In this document: positions 32,797-43,344 of the stretch, piece after piece
Position numbering within the stretch: position 1 is the stretch's first letter
Layout: each line of letters opens with the position of its first letter
Source of the DNA: Hawksworthiomyces lignivorus
Taxonomy: Eukaryota > Ascomycota > Sordariomycetes > Ophiostomatales > Ophiostomataceae
DNA length: 64,000 nucleotides
Assembly (NCBI GenBank): GCA_002917075.1
Contig: NTMA01000036.1
Location: 124,001 to 188,000 of the forward strand
Direction: 5' to 3'
Notes under the pieces: generated by a model
The model's input: only the letters and a program-made list of their open reading frames with translations
Database searches by the model: none
What the model was told of the DNA's origin: nothing
Position numbers and translations under genes: made by a program

Positions 32797-34769
32797 TCAT
32801 GATGTTTGTCCGCCCGCGTTATTAGGCCCCCCACCCTCGTTGCCACCATGGTCATCTTCCTCGTCGTCATCATTGTGGCCATCCCAATCTGCGCTCTCAA
32901 GTCCGCGGCCGCTGACCAGCAAGCTGAGCAGCCAACCCAATGCAGATACACCACCAAATACATACCAGGCCAGCAGCTCTCCTTTGGGGTGGATGCGCGT
33001 AGAGAGAGAGAACAGGCCCCCAGACAAGAAGGGGCCAATGCTGCGCCCGGCGGCAGAAAGCGTCTGAGCAATTCCGTTGAGGGTGCCCAGCGTCTCGTGC
33101 GAAGGGGCAGAATTGTTGATCTGGAGGGTCAGCAAAGTTATAAGACACTCGATATCAGTTGGGGAAGGGAGCTTACCAGGAGCATCACACTAGATAACCC
33201 CCCAACGGCGCAGATATTCTTGACAACCAAGACGGCGGCAATCTCCGCGTCGAGCCATGCCGCCCCAGTTCCCAGGCCGAATGGAGGGTCATCCGCTCGA
33301 TGACTGACCCACGGCATCAGCAGCATGCTAAGTGCTAAGCCAAACAGTGCCCCGCGGTAGCTTCCGAGGTTGCCGACTTTCGCCTTGAGAGGCTGGAAGA
33401 CTGTGATCTGAAAGAGGATGGTGGCGAAGCCAGCGAATGAGAGCAGAAGACCAATCTCTTCGGGAGGAAGGTCGCGACCTGTCGGAAGCGGAGCGGACGA
33501 GAAGATGGGATATAGACTGTTGAAACTGATGTTGGAGACTTGGAAAACTAGATATGTCGAGAGGAGGAGCACAGTCTTGCGGTTGAGAAGCTGGCGGATG
33601 ACATGGGGCGAGGTCTGGACACTGCCACTGTGGGACTTTGTGTTGTTTGGATCGCTCTCGCCCTCCCCGTCTGCATCGGTGCCTCCTAAGAGCGGGGTGG
33701 ATGGGGTGGATGGGCCATCTTGCCCCTGCTCCGTCGGCGTCTCTGGCTCCGAGAATCCGTCCTTCGGTAGACATGTACAGCACCACCTCCAGAACGTGTC
33801 GATCCAAATTAGGCTTGGTGGCAATGTCCTGCGGTCGCAGCTGTCTAGTGTTTCGTCAAACCACAGGCCCAGCACGACAACAGAGGTGCCTAGAAGTGCT
33901 GCGCTGACGATGTTAGGTCCAAGAAACGGATATCTGTCCTTGGCGGTGTCGCCAACGAGCAGCCCTCCTAACGCTGGCCCCGTGATTGAACCCAGAGAAT
34001 ATACCACGGGCAGCCAAGTAAATGCACTGCTCTGGTTTGTGCGGTCTGTCACCTCGCCTAGGCATGTGGGTACAACGGCGGCGTTGCCGTTCAAGAGGCC
34101 CATGGCGACGTGGATGACTACAACGTGCCAGAAGCTGGTGCAGAACCCGAAGAGGCAGAAGCACAACATCAGCAGAAGGGAGCCCAGCAGCATGACTGGT
34201 TTCCGACCGATTGCATCCGATAAATAGCCCCAGAAGAGATTGGTGGCCAATTGTGCGAGGGCGAAAATAGATGCTAAAAGCCCGACGTATAGGCCCATTT
34301 TGTCCTTGTCGATCTCGGCAAATGACTGTACCATGGTCGGTAAGTAAGGCGAAATGGAGTTGAGGGCGGTCTGCTCGGCGAGGCTGAGGAGGGCCAGCAG
34401 GGTGAGCTGCTTCACGGGGAGGGGGGTCGTGTGCGCATGGTGGTGACCGTGGTCGTGGCCTCCGTCATCCGGGGGTTCCTCATCGTCGGTGCGGTCGGCA
34501 GAGGATTCGCTGACGTCAGATGGCGGCGTTGGGAAAGTGTGATATTTTATGGTAGAAGATCGCCGCCTTGTGATACCGCCGACGGGCGGTGCAACCGACG
34601 AGCGCCGGTTAGAGCTAAATGGATCGAAGCTGGGGAAAACGTCACCGGCATGAAAGGACCCGCCGGAGGCAAGGCGCGGGCGAAAATGCTTGCCGCTGGT
34701 GGACGGCAATCTGGGCCGCCCGCTAGCAGACCCGGCGACCGCCGCGCCAACAACATTTGTGTGTACCAT
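32797..34769 (-). CDS. Major facilitator superfamily transporter with His-rich N-terminus
   Basis: Exons 34769-33177 and 33120-32797 join (phase 0, 56-nt intron, GTAAGC donor) to 638 aa. The first ~118 residues are a cytoplasmic tail that ends in DGGHDHGHHHAH (residues ~102-113). Twelve membrane helices follow in two sets of six. MFS motif A is present as GYLSDAIGRKP after helix 2, and motif C-like GSITGPALGG follows helix 5. The central loop between halves is long and Ser/Pro/Asp-rich. The C-terminus is Asp/Glu/Gly/Asn-rich. It resembles the ZIFL/Ycr023c-type fungal transporters; His-rich tails are seen in several metal transporters, so zinc or another metal is a guess. The first ATG of the frame is at 34769. 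The upstream frame extension lacks an ATG. Confidence 0.85.
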
Positions 34770-36548
34770 GACAGGGTAACGGAATCGCAAGTAGAGGAGA
34801 AATCGGCGTTCAATTGACGAGGCGGGGAAGGTTGTCGTTGCAATGATGACGCGCAAAGGGGGCGTTCGTCCAGTTGGGAGAGCTCAAGAAGCCCTTGGAC
34901 AGCAAGACACGTCTTGGTGTAAAATAGCCGTCATTCTCGTCGAAAAATAGTCTCAATCGGCGTTTCGACCTAGATACATGAAATAATACATCTGAAGTGC
35001 GAGGGGAAGGGAAGACCAAAAAACCGCTCGTTATCACGAGGTTGTCAGAGTCGCAGAGCGGCGGGCCAGTGTAACCTCTCCCTGTAACGTCTGTATGACG
35101 TGCTGTATATGGTGTCTGTCCAGCGTCTACAAGACGAAGTTTCGCTCAGCGTACAAAGTCCTCAAGGCTGCTGGCAAAATTGGCTGTTTTTCGACCGTTC
35201 ATCGCCAGGAATTTTGCGGTATTTAAACAATAGAAACCTTCAAGGGATGAGGGAAGGATTATCGTTGCTATCTCGTGGGTCGTGGTTGGTATGACTCGCG
35301 ATAAAAAAAATAAAAAAAAGGGTGCGCAAGAAGAGGCAACTTTAGGCGGGGAATGGCAGAGATTTCGAAAATTGGCTGGAATGCGTTGAAGAGTGCTGCA
35401 AGTTGGTGGCATTAGGGGGACGGAGGAGGCAGATCGGGTTTAGCCTGGGTGAGGTTGACCCCCACTGCTGCTGCCACTGCTGTCACTTGTCACACTGCTC
35501 TTGCTGCTTTTCTGCTTTTTTGCTTACTCCGAAAGTACTCTGTATTGCAGACAGGCAAATGAGACAAGAACTGAGGATGTACCTGTAACGTACAACGAGC
35601 TAGCAATGAGGGGGAAGGTGCATTTCTAGAACCCCACTGAGGTAGTCCCATTACGACAGCTCTTTCCTTCTCTGCAGAATACTGTGCACGGTGTACATCG
35701 TACACTATTACAGTACGAGCCGAATTGGAGACACAAAAAATGACACACCGAATCGACCACGGCCAACCTGTTCACCATCGTGATACTAGTTCTTTCGGCA
35801 CTGGAAAGCTTCATCATTCAACTTATTTCCTTTTAATTTTTGGGATTCCCTTCTGGTAACATAGAGTCTTTGGGCTTAGTTCCACTCATCATGGCCGGCC
35901 ATGTGAAAATTGAAGTCTACGTCTAGTATCATCGTAATTTCCTAAATAGGAAATAGCAACCAACTCATTCACGAAAAACAAGATACAAAGTAAAATAGCA
36001 AGAGAGAGAGAGAAAGCGAGAGAACGGAAGAACAGCGCCTCCGTGAAGAGGGCTCGTGATGAAATGTCCACCCTCTTCTATTTTTTGTTTTGAGTTTGCT
36101 CTGGCCTTCTCTTTTCTCTCCTCGTCGCTCTCAACCTCCCCCTTCTTCTGTCACTCTCTTCAGTTTCGCTTCACTTCATTACACGTTTCTTAGCACAAAC
36201 CGCTCTTTAGGTCGTCCAATGTGCGCAAACAATTCTCGTCACAGATATCAGAAGAAGCCTTTTTCTTTCTTTCTAAAAACAAGCTCATTCCGCTCTTTTC
36301 CTAACCCTCAGGTTACACTTGTCGCTCTTTTCCTACTTTCTTTACTCACCTTCGCTTTCCTCAAAGCACTCAAACCTTATCCTCTCGCTCTGTTTCATCT
36401 TTCTATCTATAACGCTAGAACGTGGGTGAAAATCAAATTCAACCAAGATCTTTTTTTTTGTTGCAGGTAGGTGTGAATATCTTATTGCGTAGATTATTTG
36501 GGCATCCTACCTAACTCTTGGTTTCGCCTTTCTTAATAGTACGTAACC
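34770..36548. promoter_or_regulatory. Divergent intergenic region with C/T-rich leader and likely 5' UTR intron
   Basis: 1.8 kb between the MFS gene (-) and the Cys-containing gene (+). 36080-36460 is strongly C/T-rich on the plus strand. It is followed by a sequence that fits an intron in the 5' UTR: donor GTAGGT at 36467, branch site CTAACTC at about 36511, acceptor TTAATAG ending at 36539, then ATG at 36549. The left part (34770-36000) is AT-rich and featureless. Confidence 0.5.
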
Positions 36549-37181
36549 ATGCCGATGGTTTCTTTTGAAGAGCTATGCCAGTTTATCGTCTACATCATTC
36601 TTTGGACGATCGTTTACGCTACCAACAATCCTCGGAACCAAATCTCTCTGCATACTCCACACACTCAGCTGTTGATTAATGGAATTAATCGAATGTACCA
36701 GCCTCCTTTTGACTTTGGGTCCCTAGCTGGCGAGGGACGTGTGGGGAGAGCTGAATGCGGCAGTGTTGTTGTTCCCATAAACGACGGCGACGGTGCTACT
36801 CCTTGGTGCGGTATTGCGGCGACGTCGGTCTTGGATGCTTGCGGTGAAAACAGGGCAGCAATATGGGAGCCTCCCGACTGCGACTGCGCATGGTCATGTT
36901 CTGAAGCTCGGCCTTTTAGGTACGACCTCGACTCGACTCTTGCGCAAAGTCATGAGCACTTGCAGCTGGTCCAGTTTGCTGGGTATGTTCACTCTTCATT
37001 GTTTGTTGTCTTGCTCATGCACATCCCTCTAGAGTACTATGTGGTTCACTTGTATTAAATGTCGTTCTTTCACTTCAATGCCTGCAGATGCCACTTTGGC
37101 AACACCGATACCTGCTCAGACATCACCTGGTTTCACAAATCCAGCGGCTTCGTCTGGGTCAGCATGCTTTCTGAGGACTGA
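36549..37181 (+). CDS. Novel small Cys-containing protein, 175 aa
   Basis: Exons 36549-36982 and 37088-37181 join in phase 2 (donor GTATGT, acceptor CTGCAG) to 175 aa, restoring LVQFAGCHFGNTDTCSDITW across the junction. The N-terminus has a hydrophobic helix (FIVYIILWTIVYA, residues ~12-24) that could be an uncleaved anchor or an atypical signal peptide. The rest contains about nine Cys: AECGSVVV, PWCGIAATSVLDACGEN, PDCDCAWSCSEARP, GCHFGNTDTC. It ends KSSGFVWVSMLSED. I do not recognise the family. Paired Cys and the N-terminal helix suggest an extracytoplasmic, disulfide-stabilised domain. The long C/T-rich leader and 5' UTR intron support an expressed gene. Confidence 0.65.
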
Positions 37182-37512
37182 CTGGCAACGCCATGCCAAG
37201 TCACACTTTGTAAATCTTATGGTTTGATTCCGGCTAGGTCCATTATCCTGGCTTCTCTATTCTCCTTTCTATTGCTTATTAGCAAGATTTACCGGCTTGT
37301 GCCCTTGGCCGGATTTTCAAAGATTATTGACTGTCTTGAAAGTTCCAGCCGAGATAAAAAGAGCGGCAGCATACCAAAGAAGGAAATGGTATAGAAGACC
37401 GTAGCGGAATCTAGTTCTGTGAATACTCTATGTATTTGAGAGTAGTCCAATTTATTCATCTGCCAATTTCGGCCAGTCCATGTGCGTCCGTCCTTTGCTT
37501 TAGACCTATGCC
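37182..37512. other. Convergent intergenic region
   Basis: 330 bp, AT-rich, between converging genes. It must contain both 3' UTRs. Nothing else seen. Confidence 0.5.
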
Positions 37513-38475
37513 TCAGGACGACTTTTTCTTCACAATCAGTACAGTTCCCAAAGCCACGCCTTTGATGACCTCCTTTCCTTTTTCCATGCCGGCTTCCTGT
37601 AGCAATTTCTCGAGGTTTAGTCGCAGACGCCGCAAGATGTCCCGATCTGTGCCGACATCTTCAGGGTGTGCCTGGCGCCAACGCGTAAGAGGGCTAGAAG
37701 TCGACATAACCAGTTCCATTCCATCCATGCTGGCCTCCATCGGCTTTCCTGCTTCAGTGCCAGGCTGGGCCACGAACTGCTCGCCAAACTGCCAATCACG
37801 ACGCATGAAGGTCGCCTCTTCGAAATCAGCCACAGGACTTGGCACCGTCCAGGGGAGGGGCAACTCGCGATACCCGTCCCGCACAAGCCTGTTGCCTTCG
37901 TTTATGTAAGGCCCTAACTCGGCCTCGTACTCGTCCATCAGCTTCTGGACGGCTTCAGCAGCGGTGGAGTCCGGGTGGACGCGCAAGTTGCCAGTGGTCC
38001 AGAGAGCGACGGAACCGCCTGGCCGAAGAACTGTCGCGGCGCGCTGCCAGAACCGCTGCATGTCGAACCAGTGAGCGGCATTGCCGACTGCGATCAGATC
38101 GACGGAGCCGGCCCCTAGGACGACGGTGTCTTCGCCGCTTTCAGAGGGGAGTCCGAAGTCGTGCGCTGACCCGCTGTTGAACTTGATGGGCTCTTCCGTT
38201 GAAGACGCGCCGCCAATACTGCGCGCCGTCTCGATCATGCCTGGCGCTGGGTCGAAGCCATAGACATGTTTGAAGTTCGGCGCAAGGTACCGAGCGACCA
38301 TGCCCGGGCCGCAGCCCAGGTCAACTAGAGTGTCAAACTGCCCGCCCGTCGCCCGGTGGTTGTCCAGCACCAAGTTGTAGACGCTTGGATGGTAGTCTGG
38401 GCGGACCTTGGCGTAGTGCTGACCCTGAGCAGAGTCGTAGGTACTAAACGTCTTTTCTTGCGGGGCGGAGGCCAT
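37513..38475 (-). CDS. Class I SAM-dependent methyltransferase (Tmt1/Crg1-like)
   Basis: A single exon of 320 aa. Motif I is LVDLGCGPGMVARYL (residues ~50-64). The acidic ribose-binding position follows in YGFDPAPGMIE, and VDLIAVGNAAHWFD and LRPGGSVALWTTGN match later motifs of the methyltransferase type 11 fold. The N-terminal TFSTYDSAQGQHYAKVRPDY is the usual start of the fungal group that includes yeast trans-aconitate methyltransferase Tmt1 and cantharidin-resistance protein Crg1. The likely product is a cytosolic small-molecule methyltransferase; substrate cannot be told. The C-terminus ends in a basic KKKSS. It is divergent from the SDR gene at 39303 with about 830 bp between them. Confidence 0.87.
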   Translation of the reverse strand: MASAPQEKTFSTYDSAQGQHYAKVRPDYHPSVYNLVLDNHRATGGQFDTLVDLGCGPGMVARYLAPNFKHVYGFDPAPGMIETARSIGGASSTEEPIKFNSGSAHDFGLPSESGEDTVVLGAGSVDLIAVGNAAHWFDMQRFWQRAATVLRPGGSVALWTTGNLRVHPDSTAAEAVQKLMDEYEAELGPYINEGNRLVRDGYRELPLPWTVPSPVADFEEATFMRRDWQFGEQFVAQPGTEAGKPMEASMDGMELVMSTSSPLTRWRQAHPEDVGTDRDILRRLRLNLEKLLQEAGMEKGKEVIKGVALGTVLIVKKKSS

Positions 38476-39302
38476 TTTTTGTTGGAGGCTTGGCGAAGGA
38501 TGCTGCTCAAGTGCAATGCAGAGATGATATGTTTAAAAGGAGTTCTTGGCTCTCTCTCGGTGCTGCCCAGCTTAAATACACTTTGCAAATACACCTCGCA
38601 TTAACACTCGGACTTTCTGACGCAGTCGTCGTCAGGCAGTAAAATTCCGTTTCTTTGAGATCCTGGATGCTTACACTGAAGGTTTACCCGACTCAGCGTC
38701 CCCCAGCGGTTACAAAAGCGGAGGTTAAAGAAAAGACCGATGCCCGATTCGACAATGCTTTGAGCTGCCCAACGGCGATATTGATTCCCCTTTCGGCCGA
38801 TTCGAGTCGCTTGATGAACAATCTCAATAGTTGAGACTAGGCTGCTGCAGGGCTAGGCCGCTTATCCGAATTCTGTTCCTGATATGGCACCTTCGGCGCA
38901 GGTAAAGAATTGAAATGGGGGCATGCTTCGTAGCCATTCGAGGAAAGCCATGATTGGGCCAGAAGGAACAGTCATGAACCTCTCAAAGTGGGAGATTAAG
39001 GTTTCCCAGGTTCTGTCCCATCAATTGGGCTGTTTCCTGGTTATTTAGTCCAATTGCTGGGCCTAGCGAAATGGTTACATTCTTGAAAAACATGTGAATC
39101 AATCCTTTCAGCGATCCTTCAACAAGGCTTTCCCCTCACTTGCTGGAGCCTTCTCCAACCTTAAAATGCTGGAAGGCGGGAACTGGTCAGTCAAGCTATC
39201 GGCTTCCACTCTTGAGCTTTTATGCTACAAACAATAGAGCAACTTGCATATCGTTCAATTCAAGATCAAGACTTACCAGAATTTGTTTCGTGCGACAAAA
39301 AA
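38476..39302. promoter_or_regulatory. Divergent promoter region, methyltransferase and SDR
   Basis: About 830 bp. No ORF of note. It contains CAATTG-rich AT sequence near 39020-39060 and the in-frame codons 39222-39302 that could extend the SDR if the upstream ATG were used. Confidence 0.45.
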
Positions 39303-40319
39303 ATGGGGAACCTCGACTTCGGTGGCGTGTTGGAGCGCATCTCGGCCAGCCTGCCCCATGTAGGCGGCAGCGGCTCGAATCTCGTCCCCCTGGCGACAAC
39401 TGCCGCCGCTGCCATCTTCGGCCTGACCGCTACTATCGGCGTCAACCGATTGCTTAGCAACCGTGCACTTGGCAACCCGCTGCTGAGCGGACCCGACACG
39501 GCGGATTGGGGCGACTGGTCCAAGGAGATTGTCTTGATCACCGGCGGCAGCAGCGGTTTGGGCCGCATCATGGTGGATGAATTTGCGCGGCGGAACATCA
39601 CGGTGGTCGTCTTCGACATCCAGGAGCCACAGGGCGACGCCGGCGCGTTCCCAGAGGCTGTGCGCTTCTACAAGGTGGACATCACGGACGACGACGCGGT
39701 GCACGTCGCAGCCGAGCGCGTGCGCACCGACGTGGGCGATCCGACCGTGCTCATCAACAATGCCGGCACCGGCCACGCCCTGACGCTGCTGGACTCGCCG
39801 CCGGCCAAGATCCGCCGCGTCTTTGGCGTCAACGCCATCGCGCCGATGGTGGTGACGCGCGAGTTCCTGCCGGCCATGGTGCGCCGCAACCACGGCCACG
39901 TCGTCAACGTGGCCAGCCTCGCCAGCTTCATCGTCATCGCCGGCAACGTCGACTACAGCTGCACCAAGGCCTCCCTGATGGCCTTCCACGAGGGCCTGAC
40001 CCAGGAGCTGCGCCACCGCTACGGCGCCCCCGCCGTGCGCACCACCATCATCCACCCCTCCTGGGTGCGCACCCCGCTCGTCGGGCCCCTGGCCGAGCAC
40101 AAGAACTTCCGCGACATCCTGCTCGACCCCAACGAAGTCGCCGGCGCCGTCGTCGCCCAGGTCCTCGCCGGCCGCAGCGGCACCATCATCCTGCCGCACA
40201 ACCTGTCGTTCGTGTCCTGCCTGCGGGCGTTCCCCACCTGGCTGCAGGAGCTCATCCGGGACTCGCAGCAGTACATGCTGGCGGACCTGCCCGCGGACCG
40301 CAAAGAGATAGAGAAGTAG
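39303..40319 (+). CDS. Membrane-associated short-chain dehydrogenase/reductase (retinol-dehydrogenase-like)
   Basis: 338 aa from the ATG at 39303 (context aaaaaATGG). An in-frame ATG at 39222 would add 27 residues of AT-rich, non-conserved sequence, so I prefer 39303. Residues ~27-50 are a hydrophobic segment (LATTAAAAIFGLTATIGV). The Rossmann core follows: ITGGSSGLG (~79-87) for NAD(P) binding, an acidic residue in VVFDIQ, the NNAG motif, catalytic Ser in NVASLAS and YSCTK as the YxxxK pair. This layout matches the SDR16C-type enzymes (RDH10, 17-beta-HSD11-like) anchored in ER or lipid-droplet membranes and acting on lipophilic alcohols or ketones. Substrate unknown. The 3' end faces the M20 gene, 169 bp away. 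Confidence 0.85.
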   Translation: MGNLDFGGVLERISASLPHVGGSGSNLVPLATTAAAAIFGLTATIGVNRLLSNRALGNPLLSGPDTADWGDWSKEIVLITGGSSGLGRIMVDEFARRNITVVVFDIQEPQGDAGAFPEAVRFYKVDITDDDAVHVAAERVRTDVGDPTVLINNAGTGHALTLLDSPPAKIRRVFGVNAIAPMVVTREFLPAMVRRNHGHVVNVASLASFIVIAGNVDYSCTKASLMAFHEGLTQELRHRYGAPAVRTTIIHPSWVRTPLVGPLAEHKNFRDILLDPNEVAGAVVAQVLAGRSGTIILPHNLSFVSCLRAFPTWLQELIRDSQQYMLADLPADRKEIEK

Positions 40320-40488
40320 ATGTTGAGAAGAACATACGAATTCTGGGGCAACGGCACACGAGATCATGAGATTTTGTTTTGTTATGTAACATGAAAATAA
40401 TTTTGGCCCTTTTCACCTCTCACGGAATTACTGGTCTTGAGTTCTACTTTTTTTTTGTCTTTTTACTTCCTTTTCCTCGACATCAGAT

Positions 40489-41884
40489 TTACTGCTCCTT
40501 TTGCAAGAAATCCCACACTGCCAGTGCATGCACTTTAGTCACATGGAGGAACTCGCGGATGGAGGCAGATTCGTTTACTTGGGCCACTACGTATTAAAAT
40601 TTAGCAGTTTGAAATTGAATTTTGCACAATAGATCCTGGACAAAGAAGGCCAGGCAGATCTCGCCATGAACAGTTTGAAAACTCACTTGTCATCGGACTG
40701 CAGCCGTAGACATATGCAGGGATGTCTGCATACCGGTAATGCTTGCAGTCCGTGGCGCCCATTGATGGGATCTCGATCGGCGGCTCTTCGTCCGGTGCTA
40801 CCGCAGCCGCGTTTGCTACGAGAAGGGGCACGATGGGGTGATGGAGGGCGGAGTAGCTGGCCGGATTGCTGTGCGGCTCGATGACGGACAGTTCAATAGT
40901 GGCTTCTTTGTACTTGGGGATAATGGACTCGATCACCGGCAGGACGTGTTCTCTGGTTAGTCCCACCGGCATGCGGATATCCAGCGAGAACGTGCACTTG
41001 TCTGGGATCACGTTGACGGACAGCCCGCCACCCTGAATGGTGCCGACGTTGACTGTCGGCTTGGCAATAACGGTGGAGGTGCCGGGACCCATGATCGCAT
41101 CGATGACCCGGAGAACTTCCGGCCGCGTGAGCTGCTTCGCCATGTCGTCCGGCAGGGCGACGGGGAGGCCCTCGACGGCTGCCACCACCTCGCCGATGAA
41201 GCCGGCCGCCGTGCGGATCGCGCCCTTGGTCAGATTGGTGTAGGCCCCATGCGCGCCGCGCGTCCGCACCGTGCAGCGCATGCGCAGCGTCCCCTTCTCT
41301 GAGAACCGCACGCTTCCGCAGCCGACCGGCTCGGCGCTCAGCATGAGGTCGCCGCCCCAGCGGCGGCGGTCTGCCTCCAGCAGGAACTTGGTGCCCCACT
41401 TGCCCCCCGTCTCCTCGTCCGACACCGCGCACAGTGCCACGCTACCCCGCAGCTCAGCCCGCCGCGCGTGCAGGTAGGCGTAGGCGACCACCAGCGACGC
41501 CGTGCCCGACTTCATGTCGACCACGCCGCGCCCGTGCAGGCGGTCGCCCTCGATGGCGCCTGACCAGGGGTCGCGCTCCCAGCCGTCGTTGCCCTCGCCA
41601 GCGCTCACGGGGAACACGTCAATGTGCCCGTTCAGCACGACCCGGGGGCCCGGCCCTTCGCCACCCTCGAAGTCGCTCACAATATTGGGCTTGTCATCTC
41701 CCTGGGGGCTGATAGTCTCGTACGGAATGCCCTTGCTTTTCAGATACTCGGTAATGACTGCCGCCGCCACCACCGTATCACCGGGTGGATTTGGAGATGG
41801 TGCCTGCACGAATTTTTGAAGTAGGCGGACGTGGCCGTCTGCGTCCGCGTTTAGCGCTTCGAGTAACAATGCCTTTGGATCCAT
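40489..41884 (-). CDS. M20-family metallohydrolase (ArgE/DapE-like)
   Basis: Exons 41884-40687 and 40586-40489 join (phase 1) to 431 aa. Metal-ligand and catalytic positions are in place: H87 and D89 in VVLNGHIDVFP, D123 in GVVDMKSG, and E157/E158 in SDEETGG. The dimerisation domain is marked by RGAHGAYTNLTKGAI and the GGGLSVNVIPDKC block. Family members remove acyl or aminoacyl groups from amino acids or dipeptides using two zinc ions. Exon 2 supplies the conserved end (MAQVNESASIREFLHVTKVH). Without splicing at the 40686 GTGAGT donor the frame reads on for 28 codons into intron sequence and stops at 40601, losing that end. The exact substrate cannot be told. Confidence 0.85.
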
Positions 41885-42762
41885 GTTCAGTTTCGCTCTA
41901 TGAATTTGTATAATAATTTACGGTGCGCCAACTCTAGAGTACAAGCTAAAGACATTACTTTATTTGAATTCTCTATCTACTACGCCAAACGAGTCGAGTG
42001 TGAACTCTCACAAATTTGGAAGGAAACTCAAAAGGTAACAAATGTAGAACGGGGAATGACTCACCTCTGCAGATAGCTCCCAGTAAGATTTGGCAATGAA
42101 ACATCGGCACAGGACGCCGATATTTTGGTCTTTTAGATCGGGTCGTATGTCCGGTTTACAGGATTCTAGGAGCAGCAGTCTCATTTTGTATGATACAAAA
42201 AGTTCCATATATCACGACCTCTTGCTTTCATGAATGGCATCATTTGCAGAAAGAAGTCTCATAGAAATTTGTGGAGACTTTTAAGTAGCTCAAAAGAAAG
42301 TTTAAGGCACAATAGCTTTAATAGAATAGCAAGCTAGGTGCTATATCCTAAAAACCATAAGACACCTATTAATATTCTTGAATTAAGCACGACTGACGTA
42401 AGGGCTGCACGTTTCTGGCCTTCTAACATTGTTTAACACCGACTATTACGTTTCCAGTAGAACGTATGCAGCAACTAGAAAGATGACATGATAAGAGTTC
42501 TTGTTATTTGTTTACTTTTAAACAATTTGTTGTACTTTATAGCATTGGTATATACATAACAGAAAAGACTTCGCCATTGACTTGGATATAATTGTAAAAC
42601 AAAGAAATCTCCTTCATGTCGCGGGTAAAAAATCGAAACATGCGTGTGCTTGCCGAAAGTAAATAGTCATCAAAGATGAGTATAAATCAAGTACCGTGAC
42701 CTGTTTATATGAGTAAGTTAGAAACATCGGTGGAGACAATGGGAATGTTGAATGACTATTAT
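41885..42762. other. AT-rich intergenic region
   Basis: 880 bp of clearly AT-rich DNA with no ORF of more than 66 codons. It holds the M20 gene promoter side and the 3' side of the coiled-coil gene. No repeat unit recognised. Confidence 0.5.
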
Positions 42763-43344
42763 TTATGACAGGAAGTCTTTCTTACGTCCAAGGGGCTTTG
42801 CTCGCTGGGATACTTCGTGGGCATGGAACTGCTTGATCTTTGCCCGTCGCGCTTCCTCCTTGGCTTCAAGCTCCAGCCGGCGTACATGTTCTCGGGCCTC
42901 ACGTACTTCGCGCCGCGCTACTTCAAGAGCACGATCTGCATCGCGTTCAGCAGCTTCGGCACTGAGGACACGTTCACGTGCTTGCAGAATACTTGGGTCC
43001 AGATGCGAATCATCATCATTTCCATTGCCAAAGGACCGGTGGAGGAACGAACGGCCACGAGAGCTCGAGGTGGTGCTGGCAGCGTCTGTTGAATGGCGGA
43101 AGATGCCGCTGCCATTGGCGTTTTGTGCAGCTGATGGCGTCGCCGTCGACCGGGCCGTGGTTACGGTGTTGCGTGTGCCATTTGTGGCAGAGGTGGAGGG
43201 TGATGGGGAGGGTGATGGATCTCTTCGTAGACTGCCAAAAAGGCCGTGGTGTCGCTTAATCTCGGGCTCTTGTTGCTGAGCAGCCTGCTGCGTAGGGACA
43301 ACTTCTGGCTCCTCTGGTTCTGGATGACGAGCGAAGAAGGGCAT
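42763..43344 (-). CDS. Conserved fungal coiled-coil protein of unknown function
   Basis: A single exon of 193 aa beginning MPFFARHPEPEEPEVVPTQQ. A Gln/Pro/Glu-rich N-terminus and a Ser/Thr-rich middle (DPSPSPSPSTS) precede a charged coiled coil from about residue 115 on (LDPSILQARERVLSAEAAER, then VRRLELEAKEEARRAKIKQF). The DPxxLxARxxVxxAExAExxADxAL pattern followed by REAREHVxxLExEAxEEARRAK is one I know from small proteins of unknown function in many Sordariomycetes. No membrane helix or signal peptide. Codon use is less GC-rich than in most genes of the window, in keeping with its AT-rich surroundings. Confidence 0.78.
   Translation of the reverse strand: MPFFARHPEPEEPEVVPTQQAAQQQEPEIKRHHGLFGSLRRDPSPSPSPSTSATNGTRNTVTTARSTATPSAAQNANGSGIFRHSTDAASTTSSSRGRSFLHRSFGNGNDDDSHLDPSILQARERVLSAEAAERDADRALEVARREVREAREHVRRLELEAKEEARRAKIKQFHAHEVSQRAKPLGRKKDFLS

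Noticed and set aside
39273..40367. 364-codon minus-strand frame opposite the SDR
   Set aside because: Antisense shadow; the plus strand carries all SDR signature motifs.
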